From Stutzerimonas stutzeri (lineage in GTDB: Bacteria > Pseudomonadota > Gammaproteobacteria > Pseudomonadales > Pseudomonadaceae), in contig DGLA01000024.1 of NCBI GenBank assembly GCA_002387205.1, forward strand, positions 108,602 to 172,601: a stretch of 64,000 bases of DNA, given 5' to 3'. This document shows, in pieces, positions 1-7,835 of this stretch; within the stretch, counting starts at the first letter, position 1, and every line of letters starts with the position of its first letter. The notes below the pieces were generated by a model. It made no database searches. It saw only the letters and a program-made list of their open reading frames with translations, and was not told the origin of the DNA. The translations under genes and the position numbers were made by a program.

Positions 1-1391
1 CGCAGTTCGACGTTGTTGCAGAGGTTGTGCTTGCTGCGAACCTCGGCCTCGTCACGGCCGACATAGACGTTACCGGCCTCGTCATACCAGGCCGGGATGC
101 GGTGCCCCCACCACAGCTGCCGGCTGATGCACCAGTCCTGGATGTCACGCATCCAGCTGAAGTACATGTTTTCGTATTGCTTGGGCACGAACTCGATCTC
201 GCCGCTTTCGACGGCGCGTATGGCCTTTTCCGCCAGCGGTTTGGTCGAGACATACCACTGATCGGTCAGCCAGGGCTCGATGATCGTCCCGGAACGATCG
301 CCACGCGGCACTTTCAGCGCGTGATCGTCGATTTTCTCAAGCAGGCTCATGGCTTCGAATTCGGCGACGATGGCCTTGCGCGCATCGAAGCGGTCCATAT
401 GGGCATAGCCGTCAGGAAGGCTTCCATCTACCTTGTCGTTCGGCGTGCCATCGATATGGAACACCTGGGCGTGGGCGAGCACCGCCGCATTGCGATCGAA
501 GATATTGATCAACGGCAGGTGGTGGCGCTTGCCCACCTCATAGTCGTTGAAGTCGTGGGCCGGGGTGATCTTCACGCAACCGGTACCGAACTCGAGATCG
601 ACGTAATCGTCGGCGACGATCGGGATCAGGCGGTTCACCAGCGGCAGCATGATGTGGCGGCCGATCAGGTTCTTGTAACGCTCGTCATCGGGATGCACCG
701 CGACGGCAGCATCACCGAGCACGGTCTCCGGGCGTGTCGTGGCGACGACCAGATAATCCTTGCCATCTGCAGTCTTGCAACCATCAGCCAGCGGGTAGCG
801 CAGGTGCCAGAGATGACCCTTTTCGTCATGGTTCTCCACTTCGAGGTCGGAGATCGCGGTGTGCAGTTTGGTGTCCCAGTTGACCAGGCGCTTGCCACGA
901 TAGATCAGCCCGTCTTCGTGCAGCCGGACAAAGGCTTCTTTCACTGCATTGGACAGTCCTGCATCCATGGTGAAGCGTTCGCGCGACCAGTCGACCGAAG
1001 AGCCCAGGCGACGAATCTGCCGGGTGATATTGCCGCCGGACTGTTCTTTCCATTCCCAGACCTTTTCGAGAAATTTCTCGCGGCCAAGGTCGTGGCGGCT
1101 GACGCCCTGGGCTCCAAGCTGGCGCTCGACGACCATCTGCGTGGCAATACCTGCGTGGTCGGTGCCCGGTTGCCAGAGGGTGTTGCGCCCCTGCATCCGG
1201 CGCCAGCGGATCAGGGCATCCATGATGGCGTTGTTAAAACCATGCCCCATGTGCAGGCTGCCGGTAACGTTCGGCGGCGGGATCATGATGGTATAGGGCT
1301 CGCCTGAACCCTGGGGCGCGAAGTAGTTATTCGATTCCCAGGTCTGGTACCAGGAGGTTTCGATGGCGTGCGGCTGGTAGGTCTTGTCCAT
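1..1391 (-). CDS. valS: valyl-tRNA synthetase, N-terminal part (gene runs off the window edge)
   Basis: Charges tRNA-Val with valine in the cytosol. Reverse-strand translation from the ATG at 1391 begins MDKTYQPHAIETSWYQ and stays open for about 463 codons to the window edge, roughly half of a normal ValRS of about 940 residues. The class I HIGH-type motif is seen as LHMGH near residues 46-50, directly after the PPPNVTGS stretch typical of ValRS. Editing-domain sequence follows; the KMSKS loop lies outside the window. It is the last gene of the minus-strand series pepA - holC - small gene - valS, with a 167 nt gap before it, so it may have its own promoter. No frameshift is visible. Confidence 0.97.
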   Translation of the reverse strand, partial: MDKTYQPHAIETSWYQTWESNNYFAPQGSGEPYTIMIPPPNVTGSLHMGHGFNNAIMDALIRWRRMQGRNTLWQPGTDHAGIATQMVVERQLGAQGVSRHDLGREKFLEKVWEWKEQSGGNITRQIRRLGSSVDWSRERFTMDAGLSNAVKEAFVRLHEDGLIYRGKRLVNWDTKLHTAISDLEVENHDEKGHLWHLRYPLADGCKTADGKDYLVVATTRPETVLGDAAVAVHPDDERYKNLIGRHIMLPLVNRLIPIVADDYVDLEFGTGCVKITPAHDFNDYEVGKRHHLPLINIFDRNAAVLAHAQVFHIDGTPNDKVDGSLPDGYAHMDRFDARKAIVAEFEAMSLLEKIDDHALKVPRGDRSGTIIEPWLTDQWYVSTKPLAEKAIRAVESGEIEFVPKQYENMYFSWMRDIQDWCISRQLWWGHRIPAWYDEAGNVYVGRDEAEVRSKHNLCNNVEL

Positions 1392-1558
1392 GCGGCGGGA
1401 CCCTTAAAACGGCTAACGGAAAAGCGGGCAAGTATAAAGGCAAAGTAGCAGCAGGACGGAACCGCAATGGCCCTTTTATGTCCGGAACAGAACAGATGAA
1501 AGCGAACCGTGGCGATGCCTCACTGCGCCGTGTTGTCGCCTGGCGCAGAAGTGGCGCC

Positions 1559-1933
1559 TTAGGGGCGGCGCGTCCTGATCAGCTGCTCGGCGCGGCTTTC
1601 CAGGCGACGGCGCAACTCTGCCTCTATCTGTGGCACGAAATCGTCGATCACGTCTTGCAGCATCAGCTGCGCTGCCGTGCGCAGTTCATGATCAAGGTGT
1701 CGCTCGGCGAGCGTGCGGAACGCGGTGCGTACTGCAGGTTCACGGGGCTCGGGCGCTTGCTCTGGAAGGTCGACGGGGGTTAGCCCGGCTTCGACGACTT
1801 CTGAAAGCAAGGGGATGCTGGACGGGTCCAGGGATTCGGTGAGCTGGGAGGGCTCCTGATCGCCGAGCAGCGCGCGTATAGACTCCAGGTCGTCGAGCAG
1901 GTGGGTGGGCTTGTCAATTGGCGTGTGCGTCAT
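1559..1933 (-). CDS. conserved small protein between holC and valS, unknown function
   Basis: A 124-residue acidic protein beginning MTHTPIDKPTHLLDDLESIRALL, with no signal peptide and no membrane segment. The N-terminal half is rich in Asp, Glu and Pro; the C-terminal half (about residues 70-124) looks helical with many Arg and Glu, ending RRLESRAEQLIRTRRP. I recognise no catalytic motif. A gene of this size and place, between holC and valS, is a regular feature of Pseudomonas genomes, and the name DNA polymerase III chi-associated protein is sometimes used from context only. It lies 102 nt downstream of holC on the same strand. That gap holds a GC-rich hairpin (CTGGC/GCCAG). Confidence 0.8.
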   Translation of the reverse strand: MTHTPIDKPTHLLDDLESIRALLGDQEPSQLTESLDPSSIPLLSEVVEAGLTPVDLPEQAPEPREPAVRTAFRTLAERHLDHELRTAAQLMLQDVIDDFVPQIEAELRRRLESRAEQLIRTRRP

Positions 1934-2035
1934 AACGTGTTCCGGAATATTGAGCGTCCAGGCTGTTGTTGTCGCTCCTTGAAGGCGTGTACTGGTCCCA
2001 TAAACCCTGGCACGCCGGCGCGCCAGGTGGCGATG

Positions 2036-2455
2036 CTAAAGTTCGACTCGCCTGGGATCATAGCCGCGCTGACGATACAGGCGGAAATTTCCCCGGCTGG
2101 CGTCCAGCAGTTCTGGCTGTTGGTTGACAATCTCTATCACGCGGCTGAACCGGTCGATATGCGGCGACAGGCTCGATGCGAGGTTTACCAACAATCCCTC
2201 GGTCGCCGCCGGAGTCTGTTCGGTGCCAACCACGACGGGCGCTTGCGGATCGTTTTCGTACAGCTCGTGCGGAATGAAGCGCTCGGCGCGAAATCCCCAG
2301 AGCAGCTCGTCCAGTTCGTTGCACTGCTGGCCGTCGTGGCAGCGGATGAACACCGACATGCCGTGCTGCCACCCCTTGCTCGCGAGCAGGCAGGCCGCGC
2401 GGAGGCGGCCGGTCGGTTCGCTGTCCGGCAATACGTAGAACTCGATGCGTGTCAT
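2036..2455 (-). CDS. holC: DNA polymerase III chi subunit
   Basis: Chi subunit of the DNA polymerase III clamp loader; in this family chi pairs with psi and binds single-stranded-DNA-binding protein on the lagging strand. The 139-residue protein begins MTRIEFYVLPDSEPTGRLRA and contains the conserved ACLLASKGWQHGMSVFIRC region (about residues 20-39) and the FIPHELYEND segment near 60-70, both typical of HolC. The length fits the family (about 140-150). It starts 22 nt after the pepA stop, so the two are probably co-transcribed, as in related genomes. Confidence 0.93.
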   Translation of the reverse strand: MTRIEFYVLPDSEPTGRLRAACLLASKGWQHGMSVFIRCHDGQQCNELDELLWGFRAERFIPHELYENDPQAPVVVGTEQTPAATEGLLVNLASSLSPHIDRFSRVIEIVNQQPELLDASRGNFRLYRQRGYDPRRVEL

Positions 2456-2477
2456 GCCCGGGGCTCGCTCGCTGCGG

Positions 2478-3971
2478 TCATGCCTGTGCAGCTCGGTCCA
2501 GCAGGTACTGGGTCAGTAGCGGTACCGGTCGGCCGGTGGCGCCTTTTTCCTTGCCGCCACTGATCCAGGCGGTGCCTGCCACATCCAGATGTGCCCAGGG
2601 GTAAGCCTTGGTGAAGCGCGAAAGAAAACAGGCAGCGGTGATGGTGCCAGCCTTGGGACCGCCAATGTTGGCGATGTCTGCGAAGGGACTGTCCAGCTGC
2701 TCCTGGTATTCGTCGAAAAGCGGCAGTTGCCACGCGCGGTCATCCGCCTTCTGGCCCGCCCCGAGTACCTGCTGCAACAATTCATCATTGTTGCCCAGCA
2801 GGCCGGAGGTGTTGCTGCCGAGTGCGACAATGCAGGCGCCGGTCAGGGTGGCGATATCGATCACCGCGCGCGGCTTGAAACGTTCGGCGTAGGTCAGCGT
2901 GTCGCAGAGCACCAGGCGGCCTTCGGCATCCGTATTCAGGATCTCAACGGTCTGACCGCTCATGGTGGTGACGATGTCCCCTGGGCGAGTCGCGTTGCCG
3001 CTGGGCATGTTTTCAGCACACGCCAGCAGGCCCACCAGGTTGATGGGCAGCTGGAGTTCGAGCGCTGCACGGAAGGTGCCGAGCACGCTGGCAGCGCCAC
3101 ACATGTCGTACTTCATTTCGTCCATGCCCTGGCCGGGCTTGAGGCTGATACCGCCCGTGTCGAAGGTGATCCCCTTGCCGACCAGTGCGTAGGGCTGTTC
3201 GCCTTTCTTGCCGCCGTTGTATTGCATGACGACGATGCAACCTGGCTGATCGCTGCCCTGGGAGACTGCCAGGAACGAGCCGGCGCCGAGTTCGCGCAGC
3301 TTCTTTTCATCCAGGACTTCGACTTTCAGGCCCTTGAAACGCTTGGCCAGCTGCTTGGCCTGCTCAGCCACGTAGGTCGGGTGGCAGATATTCGGTGGCA
3401 GGTTACCGAGATCCCGCGCGAAGCTCATGCCCGCCGCGATCGCGGCGGCATGCCGGGTGGCCAGCTCAACCTCGGCCTGGACAGCCTTCTCGGTCAGGAT
3501 GGTGATTTTTCCGAGGGCCGGCGCATCGCTCTTCTTGCTCTTGAACTGCTCGAAAACATACTCACCGTCGGCCAACACCTCGACAAGCATGCGGGTTCGC
3601 GCATAGGCGTCGCGTTCCTTGACCTGAACATCCTGCAGGGCGATTGTCGCCTCGCCTCCGCCAAGCCCTTTGAGAGCCCCAAAGGCGGCGCCGACAGCCT
3701 TGCGCCATTGGCGGCCGTCGAGCTCGCCTTCGGCTCCGGTGCCGACCAGCAGGATCCGGTCGGCCTTGAGGTTCGGCAGGGCATGCAAGAGCAGGGTCTG
3801 CCCCGGTTTGCCTTTCAGGTCGCCGCGCTTGAGTATCGCGCTGATAGCACCGCCGCTGGCCTGGTCGACGGTCTGGGCTGTTGCACCGAGCAGGCGGTCT
3901 TCGCTGACGGGCAGAACCAGGGTGGCAGTTTTGGCTGCAGCGGCTTTGGTGGTCTTTACAACAAATTCCAT
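2478..3971 (-). CDS. pepA: leucyl aminopeptidase (cytosol aminopeptidase, M17 family)
   Basis: Manganese/zinc-dependent exopeptidase releasing N-terminal residues, with leucine preferred; E. coli PepA is also a DNA-binding accessory protein. The M17 signature NTDAEGRL is present (in the stretch EILNTDAEGRLVLCDTL), as are the upstream metal-binding KGITFDTGGISLKPG and MKYDMCGA segments. The product is 497 residues from MEFVVKTTKAAAAK, the usual length. The frame stays open to 3992 (MSWGLDA in front), but MEFVV matches relatives and has a GGGGA ribosome site upstream, so I prefer 3971. Divergent from lptF; first gene of the pepA-holC unit. Confidence 0.95.
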   Translation of the reverse strand: MEFVVKTTKAAAAKTATLVLPVSEDRLLGATAQTVDQASGGAISAILKRGDLKGKPGQTLLLHALPNLKADRILLVGTGAEGELDGRQWRKAVGAAFGALKGLGGGEATIALQDVQVKERDAYARTRMLVEVLADGEYVFEQFKSKKSDAPALGKITILTEKAVQAEVELATRHAAAIAAGMSFARDLGNLPPNICHPTYVAEQAKQLAKRFKGLKVEVLDEKKLRELGAGSFLAVSQGSDQPGCIVVMQYNGGKKGEQPYALVGKGITFDTGGISLKPGQGMDEMKYDMCGAASVLGTFRAALELQLPINLVGLLACAENMPSGNATRPGDIVTTMSGQTVEILNTDAEGRLVLCDTLTYAERFKPRAVIDIATLTGACIVALGSNTSGLLGNNDELLQQVLGAGQKADDRAWQLPLFDEYQEQLDSPFADIANIGGPKAGTITAACFLSRFTKAYPWAHLDVAGTAWISGGKEKGATGRPVPLLTQYLLDRAAQA

Positions 3972-4156
3972 GGCGTCGAGTCCCCAAGACAAAGAGTCGG
4001 GTTTACAGGATAATGCCGGGCTTATTTTCCGGTGGTTCGTCCACCGGGGCGTTGGGACATGCTGCGTGAGTTCCCACGTCCTGTTGCGGGCGGACCGGCT
4101 ACTGGCGGCTAGTTTGAGCGTAGCCGCCGGAGCCTGACAACCCTGGAGTGTCCGGT

Positions 4157-5278
4157 TTGATCGTCTTTCGTTACCTGTCCCGTGAGCTTCTGGTCACCAT
4201 GAGCGCCGTCAGTGCCGTCCTGTTGGTGATCATCATGAGCGGCCGTTTCATCAAATACCTCGCGCAGGCTGCGCAGGGGCTGATCGATCCGGGTGTGCTG
4301 CTGATGATCATGGGGTATCGACTGCCCGGGTTCCTGCAGCTGATTCTGCCGCTTGGCCTGTTTCTGGGCATCCTCCTGGCCTACGGTCGGTTGTACCTCG
4401 ATAGCGAGATGACTGTTCTTTCGGCCACAGGCATGAGTCAGCGCCGGCTGATGGTTTACAGTCTGGCGCCTGCCGCGCTGGTCGCTTTGCTGGTCGGCTG
4501 GTTGAGCATGGGGCTTGCCCCGCAGGGCGTGGCCCAGGTTGATCGCATTCTCAACGAGCAGGACTCGCTTACCGAATTCGATACGCTGGTGCCCGGACGC
4601 TTCCAGACGCTGCGTGACGGGACGCGTGTCACCTATACCCGTGAACTGACCGCAGACCGTACCCAGCTGGCCGGTGTGTTTATATCCGAAACCAACCTGT
4701 CGGGTGCCAGCGGAAAGCCGAGGGGGCTTTCCGTGCTGGTGGCAGAAAGCGGCCGTCAGGAAGTTCAGCCTGACGGCAGCCGTTACCTGATTCTGGAAAA
4801 CGGATATCGGTACGATGGTAATCCCGGCCAGGCCGATTACCGTGCAATCCAGTACGACACCTATGGAGTGCTGTTGCCCAAGCCGGAAGTAAGCGTCGAA
4901 GTGAGTGAGCGTGAGGCGATGCCGACCCTCGAGCTGTTCGGTAGCGACAACGTCCGGCTGCAATCCGAGCTGCAGTGGCGTCTGTCTTTGCCTTTGTTGG
5001 TTTTCATCGTCACGCTGCTGGCCGTTCCGTTGGCAAAAGTTAACCCCCGCCAGGGGCGTTTCCTCAAGCTGCTGCCGGCGATCCTTCTGTACATGGCATA
5101 CCTGGCATTGCTGATCGCTGCCCGGGGTGCGCTCGACAAGGGGCGAATCCCCATGGCGCTGGGGCTCTGGTGGGTACATGCGCTCTTTTTCTCGATCGGG
5201 ATGCTGATGCTTTTCTGGGAGCCATTGACGCTCGCTGTGGCGAAGCGGCGCGCTGTCACCGGAGGTGCCCATGCGTAA
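4157..5278 (+). CDS. lptF: LPS export ABC transporter permease LptF
   Basis: Inner-membrane permease of the LptB2FGC complex that extracts lipopolysaccharide and pushes it along the Lpt bridge to the outer membrane. The 373-residue product begins MIVFRYLSRELLVTMSAV. It has three hydrophobic segments near the N-terminus, a periplasmic beta-jellyroll-like middle (about residues 130-260) and three C-terminal segments. I chose the TTG at 4157 because GGAG at 4145-4148 sits 8 nt upstream; the in-frame GTG at 4148 overlaps that ribosome site and is unlikely. The stop overlaps the lptG start by 8 nt, indicating translational coupling. Divergent from pepA. Confidence 0.94.
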   Translation: MIVFRYLSRELLVTMSAVSAVLLVIIMSGRFIKYLAQAAQGLIDPGVLLMIMGYRLPGFLQLILPLGLFLGILLAYGRLYLDSEMTVLSATGMSQRRLMVYSLAPAALVALLVGWLSMGLAPQGVAQVDRILNEQDSLTEFDTLVPGRFQTLRDGTRVTYTRELTADRTQLAGVFISETNLSGASGKPRGLSVLVAESGRQEVQPDGSRYLILENGYRYDGNPGQADYRAIQYDTYGVLLPKPEVSVEVSEREAMPTLELFGSDNVRLQSELQWRLSLPLLVFIVTLLAVPLAKVNPRQGRFLKLLPAILLYMAYLALLIAARGALDKGRIPMALGLWWVHALFFSIGMLMLFWEPLTLAVAKRRAVTGGAHA

Positions 5279-6332
5279 ACTCGACCGCTATATAGGCAGT
5301 CACGTACTGCTGGCGATCCTGGCTGTGCTTGGCATTATTGTGGGTCTGGCCTTGCTGTTCGCCTTCATCGACGAGCTCGGTGACGTCAAGGGTAGTTACG
5401 GCACCCTGGACGCTGCCATCTATGTGCTGTTGACGACGCCGTCACGTATCTACGAAATGCTGCCGATGGCGGCGTTGATCGGCTGCCTGATCGGGCTCGG
5501 GACGCTGGCCAGCAGCAGCGAACTGACCATCATGCGCGCCGCCGGAGTGTCGCTTGGGCGTATCGTGCTTGCCGTGATGAAGCCGATGCTGCTGCTTATG
5601 CTGATCGGCGTGGCGATTGGCGAGTATGTGGCGCCCTGGAGCGAGAATATCGCCCAGTCCAACCGTGCATCAGCTCAAGGGGCTGGCGAAGCGCAAAGCA
5701 GCAAGCGTGGCCTCTGGCATCGCCAGGGTGATGAATTCGTACATATCAACGCCGTGCAGCCGGGCGGCTTGCTGCTGGGTGTCACTCGATATCAGTTCGA
5801 TGATCAGCGGCAGCTGCTGTCGGCCAGCTTTGCTCGCAGAGCCCTCTACCAGGACGGTCATTGGTTGCTCCGCGACATCTCGACGACCCGCTTCCAGGGG
5901 GACCATACGGAAGTAGTCGAGGTGCCCGAGGAGCGCTGGGACGTCCAGCTTACGCCGCAATTGCTGAGTACTGTTGTGATGGAGCCGGACGCTTTGTCGG
6001 TTACCGGGTTGTGGCGCTACATCCATTACCTGGGGGAGCAGGGTCTGAACAATGGCCGCTACTGGTTGGCGTTCTGGACCAAGGTGCTTCAACCGGCGGT
6101 GACTGTTGCACTGGTATTGCTGGCCATCTCGTTCATCTTTGGTCCGCTGCGGTCGGTAACCCTGGGGCAGCGGATATTTACTGGCGTCATCGTTGGCTTC
6201 GTCTTTCGCATCCTTCAGGATCTGTTGGGGCCTGCCAGCCAGGTGTTCGGGTTTTCGCCTCTGCTTGCAGTGGCCGTGCCGGCGGCTGTCTGCGCGCTGG
6301 CTGGTCTGTTTCTCTTGCGCAGGGCTGGCTGA
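5271..6332 (+). CDS. lptG: LPS export ABC transporter permease LptG
   Basis: Second permease of the LptB2FG exporter, pairing with LptF. The 353-residue product starts MRKLDRYIGSHVLLAILAVLG, with GGAGG at 5261-5265 placing the ATG at 5271 rather than the in-frame GTG at 5265. It contains N-terminal membrane segments, a periplasmic domain (about 130-260) and C-terminal membrane segments ending with ALAGLFLLRRAG. It overlaps lptF by 8 nt. A bidirectional hairpin terminator follows, and the next gene is convergent. Confidence 0.94.
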   Translation: MRKLDRYIGSHVLLAILAVLGIIVGLALLFAFIDELGDVKGSYGTLDAAIYVLLTTPSRIYEMLPMAALIGCLIGLGTLASSSELTIMRAAGVSLGRIVLAVMKPMLLLMLIGVAIGEYVAPWSENIAQSNRASAQGAGEAQSSKRGLWHRQGDEFVHINAVQPGGLLLGVTRYQFDDQRQLLSASFARRALYQDGHWLLRDISTTRFQGDHTEVVEVPEERWDVQLTPQLLSTVVMEPDALSVTGLWRYIHYLGEQGLNNGRYWLAFWTKVLQPAVTVALVLLAISFIFGPLRSVTLGQRIFTGVIVGFVFRILQDLLGPASQVFGFSPLLAVAVPAAVCALAGLFLLRRAG

Positions 6333-6347
6333 GCCTGGTTTCCGGAC

Positions 6348-6370
6348 AAGAGGGTTTTAAGCCCTCTTTC
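6348..6370. terminator. bidirectional Rho-independent terminator between lptG and the RDD gene
   Basis: AAGAGGG at 6348-6354 pairs with CCCTCTT at 6362-6368 around a 7-nt loop, with short T and A runs. It lies between convergent genes, so it can serve both. Confidence 0.7.
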
Positions 6371-6389
6371 AGGCTCGCCATGGGCGCGG

Positions 6390-6887
6390 CTATTTCTTGT
6401 GAATATTTTTTGGCAGCTGAACGACCTGGCTCTCTGAGTAGATGTCGTGCCAGGTCCTGCGTTGCTTGTCCCAGAGCATCCACCAATAACCCATGCCCAG
6501 CGCGAGCCAGGACATGATCGCTATCAAAAAGCGGAGCAGGGCCTGCCAGAGGTCAATGGCGGTGCCGTCCGCATTCTGGATGCGCACACCCCACACCTGC
6601 ATACCCAGTGTCTGTCCGTTGTGGGTCCAGAACTTGGCGAAGAAGGCAAATACCGTAAAGAAAAGTAGCGTCGATAGGATCGGGTCGATATCAAGCCCGC
6701 CGGATTGCGCAAGCGCCTTGAGCTCTTCGCTGCCATAAAAGGCTCGCAGGATCACCTGCTGATAGAGCAGCGTCACGACCATCATCAAGGCGATCGACAG
6801 GGAGCAGTCATAGAAGAGGGCGGCGAGTCGGCGTATCAGGCCTGCCGAAGGGAACTGGCCCTGCGGGCTGAGCGGATGGGGTTGCAT
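6390..6887 (-). CDS. RDD-family membrane protein
   Basis: A 165-residue inner-membrane protein of the RDD family (named for conserved Arg and two Asp residues); some members have been linked to Na+/H+ exchange, but the role here is not known. Visible features are LIRRLAALFYDCSLSIALMM in the first helix (the RR...D motif near residues 18-27), a second hydrophobic span around 70-88, the GQTLGMQVWGVRI motif near 91-105, and a third span (FLIAIMSWLALGMGYWWML). The tail DKQRRTWHDIYSESQVV is the usual RDD ending. Convergent with lptG, and separated from the cold-shock gene upstream by a strong terminator. Confidence 0.88.
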   Translation of the reverse strand: MQPHPLSPQGQFPSAGLIRRLAALFYDCSLSIALMMVVTLLYQQVILRAFYGSEELKALAQSGGLDIDPILSTLLFFTVFAFFAKFWTHNGQTLGMQVWGVRIQNADGTAIDLWQALLRFLIAIMSWLALGMGYWWMLWDKQRRTWHDIYSESQVVQLPKNIHKK

Positions 6888-6938
6888 GTTGAATCTCGCT
6901 GGGAAAGGCGGTCGCGCATTCTAGAATATCGCGCGCAT

Positions 6939-6973
6939 AAAAAAGCCCCTGATGGCAGCATCAGGGGCTTTTT
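6939..6973 (-). terminator. strong terminator of the cold-shock gene
   Basis: GCCCCTGATG (6945-6954) pairs perfectly with CATCAGGGGC (6959-6968) around a 4-nt loop, flanked by A6 and T5. It ends the minus-strand cold-shock transcript 12 nt after its stop codon, before the RDD gene start. Confidence 0.92.
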
Positions 6974-6984
6974 CGGAGCGGGGC

Positions 6985-7197
6985 TTATTCCTGGATTTGA
7001 ACCTGGTCAGCCTGCATGCCCTTTTGACCTTGCACAGCGATGAAGCTGACCTTCTGGCCTTCTTTCAGGCTCTTGAAGCCGTTGCCTTCGATCGCGCGGA
7101 AGTGCACGAACAGATCCGGACCGCTTTCAGGAGTGATGAAACCAAAACCTTTCTCGTCGTTAAACCACTTGACGGTACCGTTCTGACGATTCGACAT
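6985..7197 (-). CDS. cold-shock domain protein (CspA family)
   Basis: A 70-residue single-domain RNA/ssDNA-binding cold-shock protein. Both nucleic-acid-binding motifs are present: KWFNDEKGFGFI (RNP1-type) and DLFVHF (RNP2-type). The true start is MSNRQNGTVKWF at 7197, preceded by AAGGA at a normal distance; the frame is open further upstream but that part has no family similarity. The start is preceded by an untranslated leader holding a small hairpin at 7234-7248. Long leaders are typical of cold-shock genes, where they control stability and translation at low temperature. The exact paralogue name (capB, cspA or other) cannot be given from sequence alone. Confidence 0.95.
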   Translation of the reverse strand: MSNRQNGTVKWFNDEKGFGFITPESGPDLFVHFRAIEGNGFKSLKEGQKVSFIAVQGQKGMQADQVQIQE

Positions 7198-7635
7198 AGC
7201 TTTGTATCCTTGAAACTCAATAGTAGAAACGCACCTGCCAACGGCAGGAAGCGGTGACTGGTTGCAAGGAGTAAAGAGTCGAACGGGATGTAGCGGATCT
7301 AGAGATCTACTGCACCAGGTCACGATTCGGCGACCCATGCAAACACAGTGGACACACTCTACGATAACTCGCGGGCCGATGCCAAGCCCTCGGAGTCATA
7401 GAATGTGGCCACTGCGAGTAAGGCTATTGAGCGTCTTACGCTATCGCCGATGTTCGTTTTTTGCTGTTCGATCCAGGTCGTTCTAGCGCCTTGCCTCGAA
7501 GCGCTGCGCTGCACCTGCTTGATGCTTTGCCTGGGCTGGCTGAAGTCGAAGTTTCAGCATACCGCTGGGTGAAGCCGCTGTATCGATGCGGTCCCCTTTG
7601 CCAGAGGAGGGCAGTTGCCTCTGGCCACTGATTCA
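7198..7635 (-). other. 438-nt non-coding region: cold-shock gene leader and spacer to tRNA-Leu
   Basis: No credible ORF is present. On the minus strand it should hold the cold-shock promoter and leader. CCTGCC (7234-7239) pairs with GGCAGG (7243-7248) about 40 nt before the start codon. A second hairpin, CCAGAGG (7601-7607) with CCTCTGG (7618-7624), lies 12 nt beyond the tRNA 3' end and may take part in tRNA 3' processing or termination, although no T-run follows. I see nothing else recognisable. Confidence 0.55.
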
Positions 7636-7722
7636 TGGTGCCTCGAGAGAGACTCGAACTCTCACGTTGTTACCAACGGCGGATTTTGAATCCGCTGCGT
7701 CTACCGATTCCGCCATCGAGGC
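7636..7722 (-). tRNA. tRNA-Leu (anticodon CAA)
   Basis: An 87-nt tRNA on the minus strand with encoded CCA (complement of 7636-7638). The acceptor stem pairs GCCTCGA with TCGAGGC and the discriminator base is A. The anticodon stem GCGGA/TCCGC encloses loop TTCAAAA, giving anticodon CAA (decodes UUG). A long variable arm (CGTTGGTAACAACG) marks a class II leucine tRNA, and the T-arm has GTTCGAGTC. It has a well-formed promoter directly upstream. Confidence 0.96.
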
Positions 7723-7735
7723 ACAGTGGCGGCGA

Positions 7736-7764
7736 AGTATAGGGATGCAGCAGGGAGCGGTCAA
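7736..7764 (-). promoter_or_regulatory. sigma70-type promoter of tRNA-Leu
   Basis: On the minus strand, TTGACC (complement of 7759-7764) is followed after exactly 17 nt by TATACT (complement of 7736-7741), placing the start of transcription a few bases before the mature tRNA 5' end at 7722. Confidence 0.8.
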
Positions 7765-7835
7765 TCGTCTGGCGTGGTCAGATTGCAGTGTTTCCGCTAA
7801 GCTTTGCGCCCCTTGAGCCTGCCTGCCGATCCTTT

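Noticed and set aside
27..1307. Long plus-strand ORF (426 codons) opposite valS
   Set aside because: The reverse strand encodes clear valyl-tRNA synthetase sequence over the whole stretch. The plus-strand product has no family features and arises from GC-rich codon structure.
2589..4013. Plus-strand ORF of 474 codons opposite pepA
   Set aside because: A shadow of the aminopeptidase gene, which carries all M17 motifs.
4109..5272. Minus-strand ORF of 387 codons opposite lptF
   Set aside because: Gln- and His-rich product typical of antisense frames; lptF on the other strand is unmistakable.
7636..7722. tRNA-Leu considered as an integration site of a mobile element
   Set aside because: No integrase, no repeated tRNA 3' end and no atypical gene content on either side.
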